Positions 1 through 9,779 of a DNA stretch of 64,000 bases are shown piece by piece (position 1 is the first letter of the stretch; every line of letters begins with the position of its first letter). The notes under the pieces were generated by a model. It ran no database searches. It worked only from the letters and a program-made list of their open reading frames with translations, and was not told the origin of the DNA. The DNA lies in NCBI GenBank assembly GCA_947243795.1, contig OX365941.1, positions 558,001 to 622,000 on the forward strand, read 5' to 3'. The DNA comes from Saccharomyces uvarum. Taxonomy: Eukaryota > Ascomycota > Saccharomycetes > Saccharomycetales > Saccharomycetaceae. The position numbers were made by a program, and so were the translations under genes.

Positions 1-727
1 AGCATGGATTGGAATCAATGTCACCAATCTGAATCGTACGTAGTATACCTTTCGACAGGTCATAATCCTCGGGTATTTTGGATGTATCGATACCATCTGT
101 GCCGTCACTAATTCTTTCCACCACAGTGACTTCCTGAGGAGATTTAGTAATAAACTGGTTGATCTCATCAGATATTTCTGTTATTTGGTCTTCTGTCAAT
201 TTTCTGTTTATCTCGATATAATTGAAATAGTCATTGGGTTCTAATGTTGACTTTTTTTCAGTAATAAGGCCACCCATTGACCAAGATACTGTCTCTAGTT
301 GATATTTGCGTTCTAGAATAGCACTTAACAAATGCTGGCCAGTGTGTTGCTGCATGTAGTCCATTCTCTTTACTGCATCTACTGCTATTTCCACCGTTGT
401 ACCAGGCTCAATGGGCTCCTTGACGTGATGTTTTGCATGTAAACCTGAACGAGAAATATGTGGAACCTGTATATTTTTGTTAATTGCCGATGAATCACCG
501 TTTCTCTGTACAATTCTCAGCAAGCCTGAATCGCTTGGTTGACCTCCTCCTTCAGGAAACAAAATGGTATCTTGTAATTCGATGTCATAACCTTCAGTCT
601 TGCCCTTTTTATCTTTCTTTGGTTCGCAAAATACAACCATCGTTCTAAACCCGTCAAAAAGAAAAGAGTTCCTTTGACATGCTAATCCGCCGACCATGGC
701 GGTTTTCATGAATTCAGAGGTTTCCAT
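1..727 (-). CDS. YNL040W: Alanyl-tRNA editing protein (AlaX/AlaRS-like), 5' part only
   Basis: The minus-strand frame is open from an ATG at 725-727 to the window edge, giving the first 242 residues. Seen directly: an FPEGGGQPSDSG segment and a QQHTGQHLL segment, whose HxxxH is the metal-binding motif of the editing domain shared by alanyl- and threonyl-tRNA synthetases. There is no aminoacylation domain in the part seen, so this is a free-standing editing factor that should hydrolyse wrongly charged Ser- or Gly-tRNA(Ala). The S. cerevisiae homologue YNL040W is about 456 residues, so roughly half is outside the window. ATG codons at residues 7 and 11 are alternative starts. Orientation is odd: relative to YNL035C in this window the gene is reversed compared with S. 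cerevisiae, so its promoter faces the PEP1 block. Confidence 0.85.
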   Translation of the reverse strand, partial: METSEFMKTAMVGGLACQRNSFLFDGFRTMVVFCEPKKDKKGKTEGYDIELQDTILFPEGGGQPSDSGLLRIVQRNGDSSAINKNIQVPHISRSGLHAKHHVKEPIEPGTTVEIAVDAVKRMDYMQQHTGQHLLSAILERKYQLETVSWSMGGLITEKKSTLEPNDYFNYIEINRKLTEDQITEISDEINQFITKSPQEVTVVERISDGTDGIDTSKIPEDYDLSKGILRTIQIGDIDSNPC

Positions 728-2196
728 TTTATTTTTGGTTGATTACGTGACTTCAGTCATCTGCTTTTATCGAGGTAGAGCCCAACATGACTAATTGGAC
801 ATTTTCAATTTTTATGATAAAGATAGAGGAAAAAAGAAAAGCTATCTCATACGTACTTGCAATTCAGTTCGTAAAATATGCAGATATATATACTTATATC
901 GTAAAGACTGTTAATAGCGGGCCATCCATCGGCTGACTCTCCCTTTTGAAACTGAAAGAACGACAGGCCTTTTGGGGCGCCGATAGGACTAAATGATATG
1001 ACTAAACAAGTTTACCTTTTATTCTCTCATACGAGTTACAAACCATCTCTTGCCTTTCGCTTGAGACTTTATGTGAAAAATCCATTCTATGAAGTCATGC
1101 GTCTCACATTCGGTCCATACATTGCAGCATCAGATTATCGCATGAGGAAGTGCCATTCCATTTCACACAAATTGGAGTACACCATCGTTTGGTAAGGGCA
1201 CTATTCTTGACTAAGTTAGTAATATAGGTGTATAGGAGATAGAGGATGTGAATAGAGTCACGACGGTATTGAAATTGTTAACCATTGAAATAAAAAGGGT
1301 CAGCTTGCAATGGCTCTCCCCATTTTTTCATAGTTTGGAGGTGATATTTAAGCTCAATTCCAGGCCCGAAGGTTGGGGTTAACTTTCTTCTGGTCTTCCT
1401 TATTTTGAAGTCGACTTTTCGCTGAAGTGGAGCCTCTGGTTGATTATGTGCTCCTTTCGTGTTTTTAGTAGCTAATTTTCATAAGTTTCGATTTTTAAGC
1501 CTTCTTCCTTTACAATACGATATCCGTGGCCCCATCCCGTCTCGAACTGTCGGGAAGTATAATTACAAAACCCGCTTGTTAAATGTTTCATATACTTGTG
1601 CATCACGAATTCCTCTGCCGCGCATTGCATGAAATCTTTTGATCATGTAATGACTTTCTATATTAGGTGGCACTTTTTATGGGACTGCTGATAGAAACTG
1701 TATGGTGGTAAACGTTTTTTTTAGAGCATATTGTTGTCTCGATGCTTCAACTAACAATGCCATATCAGGCATTTAAGCTTGGTGTGTTTGTAACTTTCTC
1801 TTTGAACTACGAACCGCAATGTCAGCTTGAAATTTGAATAGCCAGTAGGGGTCTAGTGTGTACTTTCCACACACTGAGGTGTGGGCACCTAACTCTTTTA
1901 TTAACAGATCCTGACCATTTTTCTCTGTTTCTGATCGTTAGTAAAGACTGATGTAAGATTTCTTAGGCACCGTTAACAAATAAGGGCTTCTTTCCGTAGC
2001 ATTAGGTGGTACCTATCTCGTTTATCAACAATTCGAAAAATAAGTTACCACCTTATTCTTCATGCAACCAGCTGATTGAGTTCTGACTTCATGAAATTGC
2101 TCCGTACTTGAAAAAGCATTACATCGAGTGAAGCTTCTATCTGCCTTTGCTTATGAAAATTATGTAGAGCCGTTTAGTCTACACACAATATTTCCC
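728..2196. other. Long gene-free interval between the YNL040W-like gene and PEP1
   Basis: About 1.47 kb without a recognisable gene. It holds the promoter of the leftward YNL040W-like gene and the 3' flank of PEP1. The only ORF of note is a 65-codon plus-strand frame at 998-1195, which I do not recognise. I looked on the minus strand for a remnant of POP8, the gene that lies 3' of PEP1 in S. cerevisiae, and saw none. No long terminal repeat or tRNA was recognised. For Saccharomyces this is an unusually long intergenic space, and it must contain one junction of the rearrangement that brought PEP1 here. Confidence 0.6.
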
Positions 2197-5100
2197 TTAA
2201 TCGTCCTCGTTGAGTGGAGCTGCTGCGTCAGATTTGTGTGCGTCTTCTCCACTACGTGATGGCAATGCATCTGGAATATCGCTCGCGGCAGCCTGATCCG
2301 TATATGACGTGTGTTCTTGTTCGGGCGCCCCAGCATCTTCTTCCTCGATGTCAAAATTGCTTTCTTGGTCCGTGAAACTAGACAAGTCGTTAGCGTCTTC
2401 ATCATGCCCGGCAAGCAAGTCGTCTGCTGCATCCAAAAACTGGTCGTGGATCAGCGACGAATAGCTTGGACCTGCTCTATTGCTGAACCTTCCCCTAATT
2501 TTGGAAAATACATGCCCTAAATTTGTCTTTGCGTGTTGGAAGACAGACCCAATGTTCGAAAAGACGTAAAACCCTGATTTCACAATGTTGTTGACAACTC
2601 TGTCAGTGTTGTTGTTTTCTATCAATCCGTCATCACCCAGCCTGATTTCTCCGAATCTTGCAAACCCTCCGTTTCTTCTGATACCTCTATCATATATAAA
2701 CCATGTGGCAAAAAAAATAACGAGAAGAATAGTAATGAAGACAAACGCGAGAGGGCCAGTCCTTACAGAGTATTTTTCCTTGAATTCCTTCTCTTTACCT
2801 GGACAAGGGTGGGGTGATGAGGGAGTGTCCAGTTTCAAACCACCCTCACACGTCGACAACGGGATTTTCCTATAACCAGAAGACTTGAAGTATTCAACCA
2901 AACCGGGCTCTATTTTGCAAATATCGGCAGCATTGGCCGGACTCAAGCCCTTGACCAATTTACAAGTACCATCATTGTCTTTATGATAGTTATAATCACA
3001 CTCAAAGTCCTGTCTCGTACATGAACAGTTTTTAACGTTTCTTGAAAATTCGGAAAGTGGGATATTCCCAATGAAACACTTCTCGTCAGTTTTGCGTAAA
3101 AATTCTGTTTGGTGGCCAAATAGACAACCGCTTTGGGAACCTAAAGACGAATATTTGTAGTCAGAGCTTTCCTTACCGGTAATGTCGAAGTCACATTGTC
3201 TTTCGAAAATGTTTCTGAAATCTATTGTGTAGGTTCTAATTGAACCGCCTCCGATATTTGTCGCCTCTCCAAATAGTAAAAATCTCAAAGCAGAATCTCT
3301 AGGAACCGTCGTGATGTCCTTTACTACCACCTTGTCATCGCAAAATTTGTGGTCTTTCCATGTTTTACCAAAATCTGTGGAATAAGAAATAGAATCTGTT
3401 TCTGTCCTTTCGGGAACCAGAACTAAGATTCCGCCATGGTCACCGTATTCCCATTGGAATGGACCTTTCTTGACTTCGGTCCAGGTCTCGCCTCCATCAG
3501 TGGTAAAGAACGTGGAGCATTCGTTATACGGTAGAAGACTATCGCCAACGTTTCCGATACCAAACATCATTCCCAGCGCGGAGCCAGAAGAGTACGTGTC
3601 TCTAATATCTCTACGTTCGGTGTAACCGTGTAAGTGCAGGGAACATTTGTCAAGTGATTTAGAGTTACAAGAAAACTTCTTGCCTTCTGAGTCCTTCTTA
3701 GGAGGTTTCAAAAAGGACCAGTCCGAACCTTCATTAAACGTGATCTTCGTTTTCAATTGCTTCTTGTCCCTATTCTGGGAAACCTTTTCGCTGTTGGAAA
3801 CGACGTTGATCAGAATAATTCCTTCCAAACCTTGGATTTTCTCAAAATCTACAAAACCAACCGCGTTTCTATTGACAGCGTGTTCCAACGTCACAAACGA
3901 AGTACCGTTGGAGTTGGACTTCAACAGATTACCAAAGTCCTCTCCTGCTACCGAGTTCGTCGCCAAATGTAAAAATATCGATCCCTTTTCGGACTCCAAA
4001 ATAGTAAACGCCTCTTGTTTTCCGACGTCTTCGTCATATGGAAATTTGGCTTCCGCAAACTCGGTACCGTCAAGAGTCACGTATGCTCTCAATTCGTTAT
4101 TTTCGTGGGGAACAGCTACAATGATATAGTCACCGGTGGACAGGTAACCAATAATACTCCCAAAAACAGTTCTTTTGTCATTGTGGAAATAGTCTGTTGA
4201 CGAAACCAAAGTTCTTCTTTGTGAGGACTTTTCCTTCACTTGACACATGATCATGTCTTTATTGGAGGGATGTTTGAAAAGTGAACCTGCAAACTCACAA
4301 TGAATCGCATTATCCAGCATTTCCGTAAACGTTTCCCCACCATCCTTGGTAAGGTATGCAACGGCATGGCATTCTGGGCTCAAGATCGATTCGCAATCCT
4401 TGCCACCATAATAGATGAACGTGTCCTGATCCTTTGCACTAAAGTCTAATGGCAACCCCAATTGTCTAGCTTCAGGCAATTTCGTGTTCGTAAAAGTGTA
4501 CCCTCTATCGTGAGTGATAAAAATAGTACCCTTGGAGCCAAATAGATAGGCAGAAGAATTGAAGTATGGGTTGAAGATAACTTCGACAATGTTCTCATTA
4601 TTAGTGTTGAACTTTTTTATCGTCTGTCCACCGTCATGAGACAAAAACGCACTTCTTCTCGAATCTACCATGATCAATGATTCGTCTGTAACTGTGTCGA
4701 AGTATTGGTAGAATTCAATTTTGAAGTCAAGTTTGTTTTCGGTGACCACTATTTCCTTGTCATTCGTGCCCTTACTTGGAACTCCATTACAAGGAATTTT
4801 CACAGGCTCGATTTTCATTGGCGTTTTACATTTATCACCTTTGATTAATTGCATTGGTTCTACAGACACGGGCTTCTTGTTCGACTTATCGCATACACCA
4901 GAATGAGCAATCAGATTATAGTCCGGCACACATTTTCCGTTTGCATCCCTGACAAATTCAAAAGCACATTCGTAATCACTTGCAGTGCAACTGTTACATG
5001 TAGTTTCATACAGCTTTAGATCTTCAAACACTTTACCGACAAGGCATTGGGCGTCCTGTTTTCTTCTTCTGTACTTGTACTTAACACCATTAACACATTT

Positions 5101-6933
5101 CCCTTCAGCCAGATTCCAGTCTTCGAAATCTTTATCATCTTCACAAGTTTTTCCATCAAAGGCACCTGAAAAGTCAATAGAATAAATGAAATTTCCTGAA
5201 TTATTTATTTCCATATGAGACATGGTTAACCCGTTCAAAATAAATTTGCTTCCAGATCCATCTGGTGTAGTATTAATCAAATCTATTGGGAAGATAGTGG
5301 TCTCTAACTCGTACTCGGTCCAAGTCCTACCTTGATCTAAAGAATAGTAAAATTCGGATTGCGGATCATCGTCTTCTTCAGAGTCATATGGTATAGCTAC
5401 TATAACGTTACCCAAATCACCAAGAGCAAATAAACAAGGAAAGTCAAAAGCTACACTCCAAGTCAAACCACCATCTCTAGAGATAAATGTTCTTTGATCT
5501 TCCCAATCGATTACACTCCCATCGCCAACAATAGCGACAGTCATTACCACCCCAGCAGAAGGAGCCAAGTCCTCTAATGGACTAAACATAGTGTAAAGTG
5601 AACATTTTTCGGGGTCGGTAATATCACAGTCAAATGAATCTGCATTCTTTGGGTCAACAACTTTCAAATTTTCCCATGTGGCACCATTATCAACGGATAT
5701 TTTGGTTTCTCCCTTGCTTCTTTTTCCCTTTTTTCGACCGTTATGACGGCCAGATATAGGAAAAACCGATGCAATAATTGTCCCTTTCAAGAAATCAGGT
5801 TGAGCAAGACTAATAAATCCAAACTGTTCATTATTGGTCCATTTAATGGGGGTAAACTTCAAACCTTGAGAATCGGAAACTAAAATTTCTGACGTGCTGG
5901 ATTTGTCGTCTTCTTTAACATTCATTTCTCTAGATATAGGCAAGATGATTCTTCCGATAGAGTCTTCATAAATCTGTCCTTGGACGGTGTGTCTTAATTG
6001 AGTAGGCAGGTGGGCCAATTGAAAAATTGACAGATCATTGGATATCCATATATCCGTAGAGGACATCTTATTGTATCTATCACCTTGGGTTAAGATGACC
6101 ACGTGAGACTTCAACACTTCGTATGAACCAACAGTTTTATCTTTAAATTGGTCGAATTCTTTGACCGATTTACCCCAATCGGTAGTTAAAAACAGTTGAG
6201 ACTCGGTAATGGTAATTCCAAGTTTATTTTCAGCGAAACCAGAATTTTGGTAAAGACAAAGTATTGAGGCGTCATTACCACCTAAATCAGAATCTTTGCT
6301 AGATTTGAGGAAGTCACAACGAGCGTCGCTATAAAGACTTTTCTCGTTCTTTTCCAAAGAAGACTTAATCTCAGAAAAGGACTTCCCACCATCATCAGAT
6401 CCGTAAGTTTTATCGAAACAACGCGAACGACCAATGTCTATAAAAGTTTCGTCGTCGTCACCTGTGGCGGCTTGTTCATCTTCGTCACTGCTTTCTTGTT
6501 TTTCACAATAGCTACAACTTGCAATAAGATAGTCTCTATTTGTGGGATGAGTATCTATATGGCAATAATGTGCTGGAGATTCCTTATCAATGGTCACAGT
6601 CTTCCACGATTTACCTTGATCATCGGTTATGTAGAAGTATGATCCGTTCATTGCCGTTGCGATGGCTCTGTCGTGTCTATTGAAGGGGTCCATATACACC
6701 CAGTTGACATTTTCTTTAATGTCATTGATCTTTTCCCACTTTTCCCCAGCATCATAACTAATGGCCAGGGAGTTTTCTCGCGTTCTAAGTAGAGTGTTAG
6801 AATCATCAAAACTCACTATAGTGAACGACTGTTCCGAAATAGTCTTGGTCACTTTGGGGGAAAATCCCTCCGCATTGATCAAGGGGAAGATTAGAAATGC
6901 CCAGATGGCACATAGCCCATGAATCAGTATCAT
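2197..6933 (-). CDS. PEP1: Vps10-type sorting receptor (sortilin family)
   Basis: 1578 residues, close to S. cerevisiae Pep1/Vps10 (1579). A hydrophobic signal peptide covers about residues 1-21. The lumenal part has two Vps10 domains with many Asp-box (SxDxGxTW-type) beta-propeller repeats, each followed by a cysteine-rich 10CC module (around 620-720 and 1270-1380). One membrane span lies at about 1392-1415, followed by a cytosolic tail of about 160 residues with a YSSL motif and acidic [11 protein letters not shown]-like segment, as used for Golgi-endosome cycling. Family role: binds carboxypeptidase Y and other vacuolar hydrolases in the late Golgi and delivers them to the endosome. In S. 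cerevisiae PEP1 is on chromosome II and the VTH1/VTH2 copies are subtelomeric, so this location is unexpected; it could be the sole orthologue moved here or an extra VTH-like copy. The frame is intact. Confidence 0.95.
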   Translation of the reverse strand: MILIHGLCAIWAFLIFPLINAEGFSPKVTKTISEQSFTIVSFDDSNTLLRTRENSLAISYDAGEKWEKINDIKENVNWVYMDPFNRHDRAIATAMNGSYFYITDDQGKSWKTVTIDKESPAHYCHIDTHPTNRDYLIASCSYCEKQESSDEDEQAATGDDDETFIDIGRSRCFDKTYGSDDGGKSFSEIKSSLEKNEKSLYSDARCDFLKSSKDSDLGGNDASILCLYQNSGFAENKLGITITESQLFLTTDWGKSVKEFDQFKDKTVGSYEVLKSHVVILTQGDRYNKMSSTDIWISNDLSIFQLAHLPTQLRHTVQGQIYEDSIGRIILPISREMNVKEDDKSSTSEILVSDSQGLKFTPIKWTNNEQFGFISLAQPDFLKGTIIASVFPISGRHNGRKKGKRSKGETKISVDNGATWENLKVVDPKNADSFDCDITDPEKCSLYTMFSPLEDLAPSAGVVMTVAIVGDGSVIDWEDQRTFISRDGGLTWSVAFDFPCLFALGDLGNVIVAIPYDSEEDDDPQSEFYYSLDQGRTWTEYELETTIFPIDLINTTPDGSGSKFILNGLTMSHMEINNSGNFIYSIDFSGAFDGKTCEDDKDFEDWNLAEGKCVNGVKYKYRRRKQDAQCLVGKVFEDLKLYETTCNSCTASDYECAFEFVRDANGKCVPDYNLIAHSGVCDKSNKKPVSVEPMQLIKGDKCKTPMKIEPVKIPCNGVPSKGTNDKEIVVTENKLDFKIEFYQYFDTVTDESLIMVDSRRSAFLSHDGGQTIKKFNTNNENIVEVIFNPYFNSSAYLFGSKGTIFITHDRGYTFTNTKLPEARQLGLPLDFSAKDQDTFIYYGGKDCESILSPECHAVAYLTKDGGETFTEMLDNAIHCEFAGSLFKHPSNKDMIMCQVKEKSSQRRTLVSSTDYFHNDKRTVFGSIIGYLSTGDYIIVAVPHENNELRAYVTLDGTEFAEAKFPYDEDVGKQEAFTILESEKGSIFLHLATNSVAGEDFGNLLKSNSNGTSFVTLEHAVNRNAVGFVDFEKIQGLEGIILINVVSNSEKVSQNRDKKQLKTKITFNEGSDWSFLKPPKKDSEGKKFSCNSKSLDKCSLHLHGYTERRDIRDTYSSGSALGMMFGIGNVGDSLLPYNECSTFFTTDGGETWTEVKKGPFQWEYGDHGGILVLVPERTETDSISYSTDFGKTWKDHKFCDDKVVVKDITTVPRDSALRFLLFGEATNIGGGSIRTYTIDFRNIFERQCDFDITGKESSDYKYSSLGSQSGCLFGHQTEFLRKTDEKCFIGNIPLSEFSRNVKNCSCTRQDFECDYNYHKDNDGTCKLVKGLSPANAADICKIEPGLVEYFKSSGYRKIPLSTCEGGLKLDTPSSPHPCPGKEKEFKEKYSVRTGPLAFVFITILLVIFFATWFIYDRGIRRNGGFARFGEIRLGDDGLIENNNTDRVVNNIVKSGFYVFSNIGSVFQHAKTNLGHVFSKIRGRFSNRAGPSYSSLIHDQFLDAADDLLAGHDEDANDLSSFTDQESNFDIEEEDAGAPEQEHTSYTDQAAASDIPDALPSRSGEDAHKSDAAAPLNEDD

Positions 6934-7481
6934 AGGGTCACACTCTTTTGGTCAATCCTGGGCTCGTTTAAATGTTACGAAGCCTTAGTTGTATACAGTT
7001 CAGTGACAGAAAAAAAGGAGAAAGATGAACCCAATTGGAAAAAAAGTGAAAAGGAATTTCTTGAGAGAGATCAGCGGAATGCAATAATACGTCCAGTTTG
7101 CGTCTTTTCTTTTATGCTTTTGTTGGGTTAGGGTTCTTCAAAAAACTTGCAGCAATTTTTTATCAATGTCTTATTCGCGTTGGTACTGCGAGTGCTAAAA
7201 ATAGCCAAAGAACGTCAAACTATATAATCGCTCATTAACAAAAGGGCGATGTCTAGTTCCAAAGATGTATAGATAGCTTATATAATCCAAGCTACGTGCA
7301 TTATGCAAGAGTTACCTAGAAGCATTTCATTGTTTTTGCCTTTAGCATTGTGTAATTTTTGTTGAGATGCAGTGTGATGCAAAGATGTTGAAAATATATA
7401 TAATAAAAAGGTAAACAAATAAGATACAAATTGTATTTGATATAAAAAACAATAAAAAAGCCGCATATAGGTCGATGCAAT
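6934..7481. promoter_or_regulatory. Divergent PEP1 / APN2 intergenic region
   Basis: The 548 bp separate two start codons facing away from each other. The right half is AT-rich, with a TATATATAATAAAA stretch near 7396-7410 about 75-85 bp before APN2. In S. cerevisiae the 5' sides of these two genes face FUS3 and RFT1 respectively, so a novel junction must lie in this interval. I saw no pheromone response elements of the FUS3 promoter and no RFT1 coding remnant. Confidence 0.5.
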
Positions 7482-9032
7482 ATGCCACCTCGTGGCCAAA
7501 TACTACGCGATGAAAAGCCTGAAAATACGCTAAGATTTCTGACCTTCAATGTCAATGGTATAAGGACTTTTTTCCACTATCAACCATTTTCTCAAATGAA
7601 TCAATCGCTTGGATCTGTTTTCGAGTATTTTCAAGCAGACATAATAACATTCCAAGAACTGAAAACAGAAAAATTATCCATTTATAAATGGGGGAAAGTT
7701 GATGGTTTTTACTCTTTTATCTCCATCCCACAAATAAAAAAGGGGTATTCTGGTGTTGGATGCTGGATTAGAATACCAGACAGTAATCATCCATTATATC
7801 ATGCATTGCAAGTTTGTAAGGCAGAAGAAGGTATAACGGGTTACCTGGCAATAAAAAATGGCAAACAACCAGCAGTTTCTTATAGAGACGATACGACTCA
7901 AGGGATTGGTGGTTACGATTCTTTAGATTCTGATCTGGATGAGAAAGCTGCTCTAGAACTAGACTCAGAAGGAAGATGTGTTATGGTTGAGCTAGCATGT
8001 GGTATAGTAGTCATCAGCGTATATTGTCCTGCAAATTCGAACCTATCAGAGAAGGGTGAATTGTTTAGAATGAGGTTCTTAAGGATTTTATATAGGAGAA
8101 TTAGAAATCTGGACAAAATGGGGAAAAAAATAGTATTGATGGGCGACCTTAATGTTTGTCGAGATCTTATAGACAGTGCTGATACACTGGAACAACTCTC
8201 AATTCCAATAGTGGACCCGATGGGTGGGAAGGAGTTAGAAGCGCAACGTAATGAGGAAGCAATGCGTTTCATCATCAATCCAGAAACACCTCATCGAAGA
8301 ATATTCAATCAGATTTTGTCTGACTCGCTTTTACCAAACGCAGGTAAGGAAGGAATACTGATAGACACAACAAGACTAGTTCAAACAAGAAACCGGCTTA
8401 GAATGTATACAGTGTGGAATAGTCTCAAAAACCTAAGGCCTTCAAATTACGGCTCTAGAATTGACTTTATCTTGGTATCCTCGAAACTTGAAAAACTAAT
8501 AAGAGCAGGCGACATCCTTCCGGACGTATTGGGTTCTGACCATTGTCCTGTATACTCTGATTTAGCTGTAGACATTTCCGAAGTGAAACCTAGCACGGTT
8601 AGTGTTACCATTCCAAAATTCGAAGCAAGGTACAGGTATAATTTACGAAACCATAATATCTTAGAAATGTTTGCCAAAAAAGATCCCGGTAAAGGACTTA
8701 ATAAACAGCAACCTCGTATAACGAAAGGTGTTAGTACAAAGAGAAAAAATATTATTGATAGCAAATCACTCGATTCATTCTTCCAAAAAAAAGATTCATC
8801 AACCAAAAAGTCTTCGGAATTACCAGAGCCAAATAAACAAACAAGATCGGCGTCAAAATTTACTTTTAAAGACGCGTTTGGAAAGCCTCCTTTATGCGAA
8901 CATGGGGAAGAATCCATATTGAAAACATCTAAGACCTCGGCCAATCCTGGTAAAAAGTTTTGGATTTGCAAGAGATCTCGAGGTGATTCAAGCAATAAGG
9001 AATCATCTTGTGGTTTTTTCCAATGGGTTTGA
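7482..9032 (+). CDS. APN2: AP endonuclease 2 (class II, ExoIII family)
   Basis: 516 residues (S. cerevisiae Apn2 about 520). Seen: the exonuclease III-like domain at about 17-360 with FQELK (E59), MGDLNVCRD (D222, N224) and GSDHCPV (D353, H354) catalytic motifs; a PCNA-binding-like SLDSFFQ segment at 429-435; and a C-terminal GRF zinc finger beginning at C472-x-H474 and ending in CGFFQWV at 510-516. Known role of the family: cleaves DNA at abasic sites and removes 3' blocking groups in nuclear base excision repair. The first 14 residues are the least recognisable part. An upstream out-of-frame ATG lies 7 nt before the start. In S. cerevisiae this gene is on chromosome II between RFT1 and POP8; neither neighbour is present here, so the gene is relocated or duplicated. 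Confidence 0.95.
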   Translation: MPPRGQILRDEKPENTLRFLTFNVNGIRTFFHYQPFSQMNQSLGSVFEYFQADIITFQELKTEKLSIYKWGKVDGFYSFISIPQIKKGYSGVGCWIRIPDSNHPLYHALQVCKAEEGITGYLAIKNGKQPAVSYRDDTTQGIGGYDSLDSDLDEKAALELDSEGRCVMVELACGIVVISVYCPANSNLSEKGELFRMRFLRILYRRIRNLDKMGKKIVLMGDLNVCRDLIDSADTLEQLSIPIVDPMGGKELEAQRNEEAMRFIINPETPHRRIFNQILSDSLLPNAGKEGILIDTTRLVQTRNRLRMYTVWNSLKNLRPSNYGSRIDFILVSSKLEKLIRAGDILPDVLGSDHCPVYSDLAVDISEVKPSTVSVTIPKFEARYRYNLRNHNILEMFAKKDPGKGLNKQQPRITKGVSTKRKNIIDSKSLDSFFQKKDSSTKKSSELPEPNKQTRSASKFTFKDAFGKPPLCEHGEESILKTSKTSANPGKKFWICKRSRGDSSNKESSCGFFQWV

Positions 9033-9355
9033 ATACGCAAAGGGTAATACTGTCATTCCTTGGAGGTTTTTTTCCGTTACAATTGGTCATTTACTATAAT
9101 TTCCTGTTGGAATATGTGATTTCGGACAGAAAATATTAATACTTTTGTCTTATTAATAATGTCTAAATTATGTCTGAACCAGTAGGTTTCATATAACCAA
9201 TCAGCGTGTGTTTTATATACCTTTGCTTATACGTACGTATATGATATTCCAGAAACGTCGTTAAGTTCTCTAAGGTGAGTGAAGAAAGCAAGTGTTTATA
9301 GCGCTTCTTGACAAAGTGACTTAGTCTCTTTTGTAGAACAAATCATAAAATAATC
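9033..9355. other. APN2 - tRNA-Pro spacer, probable rearrangement junction
   Basis: 323 bp of AT-rich sequence between the APN2 stop codon and tRNA-Pro. It should contain the right-hand junction between the chromosome II-type block and chromosome XIV. At 9103-9112 the sequence TGTTGGAATA resembles the first bases of Ty1/Ty2 delta repeats, but the following sequence does not look like a delta element and no matching 3' end was found. No POP8 coding remnant was seen on the minus strand. Confidence 0.4.
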
Positions 9356-9460
9356 GGGCGTGTGGTCTAGTGGTATGATTCTCGCTTTGGGCAACTATCT
9401 GTTTAACAGCAGGAAGACAAAGCATGCGAGAGGCCCTGGGTTCAATTCCCAGCTCGCCCC
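9356..9460 (+). tRNA. tRNA-Pro (anticodon UGG) with intron
   Basis: The gene starts GGGCGTGTGG and ends AGCTCGCCCC, with a canonical GGTTCAATTCC T-arm. The anticodon TGG is at 9388-9390. A 33-nt intron lies at 9392-9424, starting one nucleotide 3' of the anticodon as in all yeast intron-containing tRNAs. The mature molecule would be 72 nt. It matches the S. cerevisiae tRNA-Pro(UGG) family. A T-rich Pol III terminator follows at 9465-9470. The gene sits exactly at the border between the relocated PEP1-APN2 block and the conserved chromosome XIV order, a common place for rearrangements in yeast. Confidence 0.95.
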
Positions 9461-9779
9461 TTTATTTTTTCCATTTTTTTCTCTTCTTTTTCTTCAACGC
9501 TAATTTGTAGAGCTTGAGTTTGTTATACAAGGATGTATGTGCTTAATACAAAGATACTTGAAATGCATTAATATTATTTATGTTAGAAATATGACATTTA
9601 TGAAAATGCGCTAATAAAGACGATACTTACATGTAAATCATCAGTGAGGGAAACAGCAATGCGCGTGCAAACGTATGTGTCGAGAACCAGTCTCCAAAGT
9701 GTCGGACGTAAAGTAATTTTGCTACCCCGGAGAATCTATGATATTTCCAGCTCGATCGGTCGCCTTTAGATGTATATAC
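9461..9779. other. tRNA-Pro - YNL035C spacer
   Basis: 319 bp: a T-rich Pol III termination region directly after the tRNA, then the 3' flank of the leftward YNL035C gene. I see no further gene, repeat or LTR. Confidence 0.5.

Noticed and set aside
998-1195. 65-codon plus-strand ORF in the gap left of PEP1
   Set aside because: No recognised similarity, no promoter signal; length is within chance for a 1.5-kb gap.
9103-9112. TGTTGGAATA, the beginning of a Ty1/Ty2 delta repeat
   Set aside because: The following 200 bases do not resemble a delta LTR as I know it, and no matching LTR 3' end was found.
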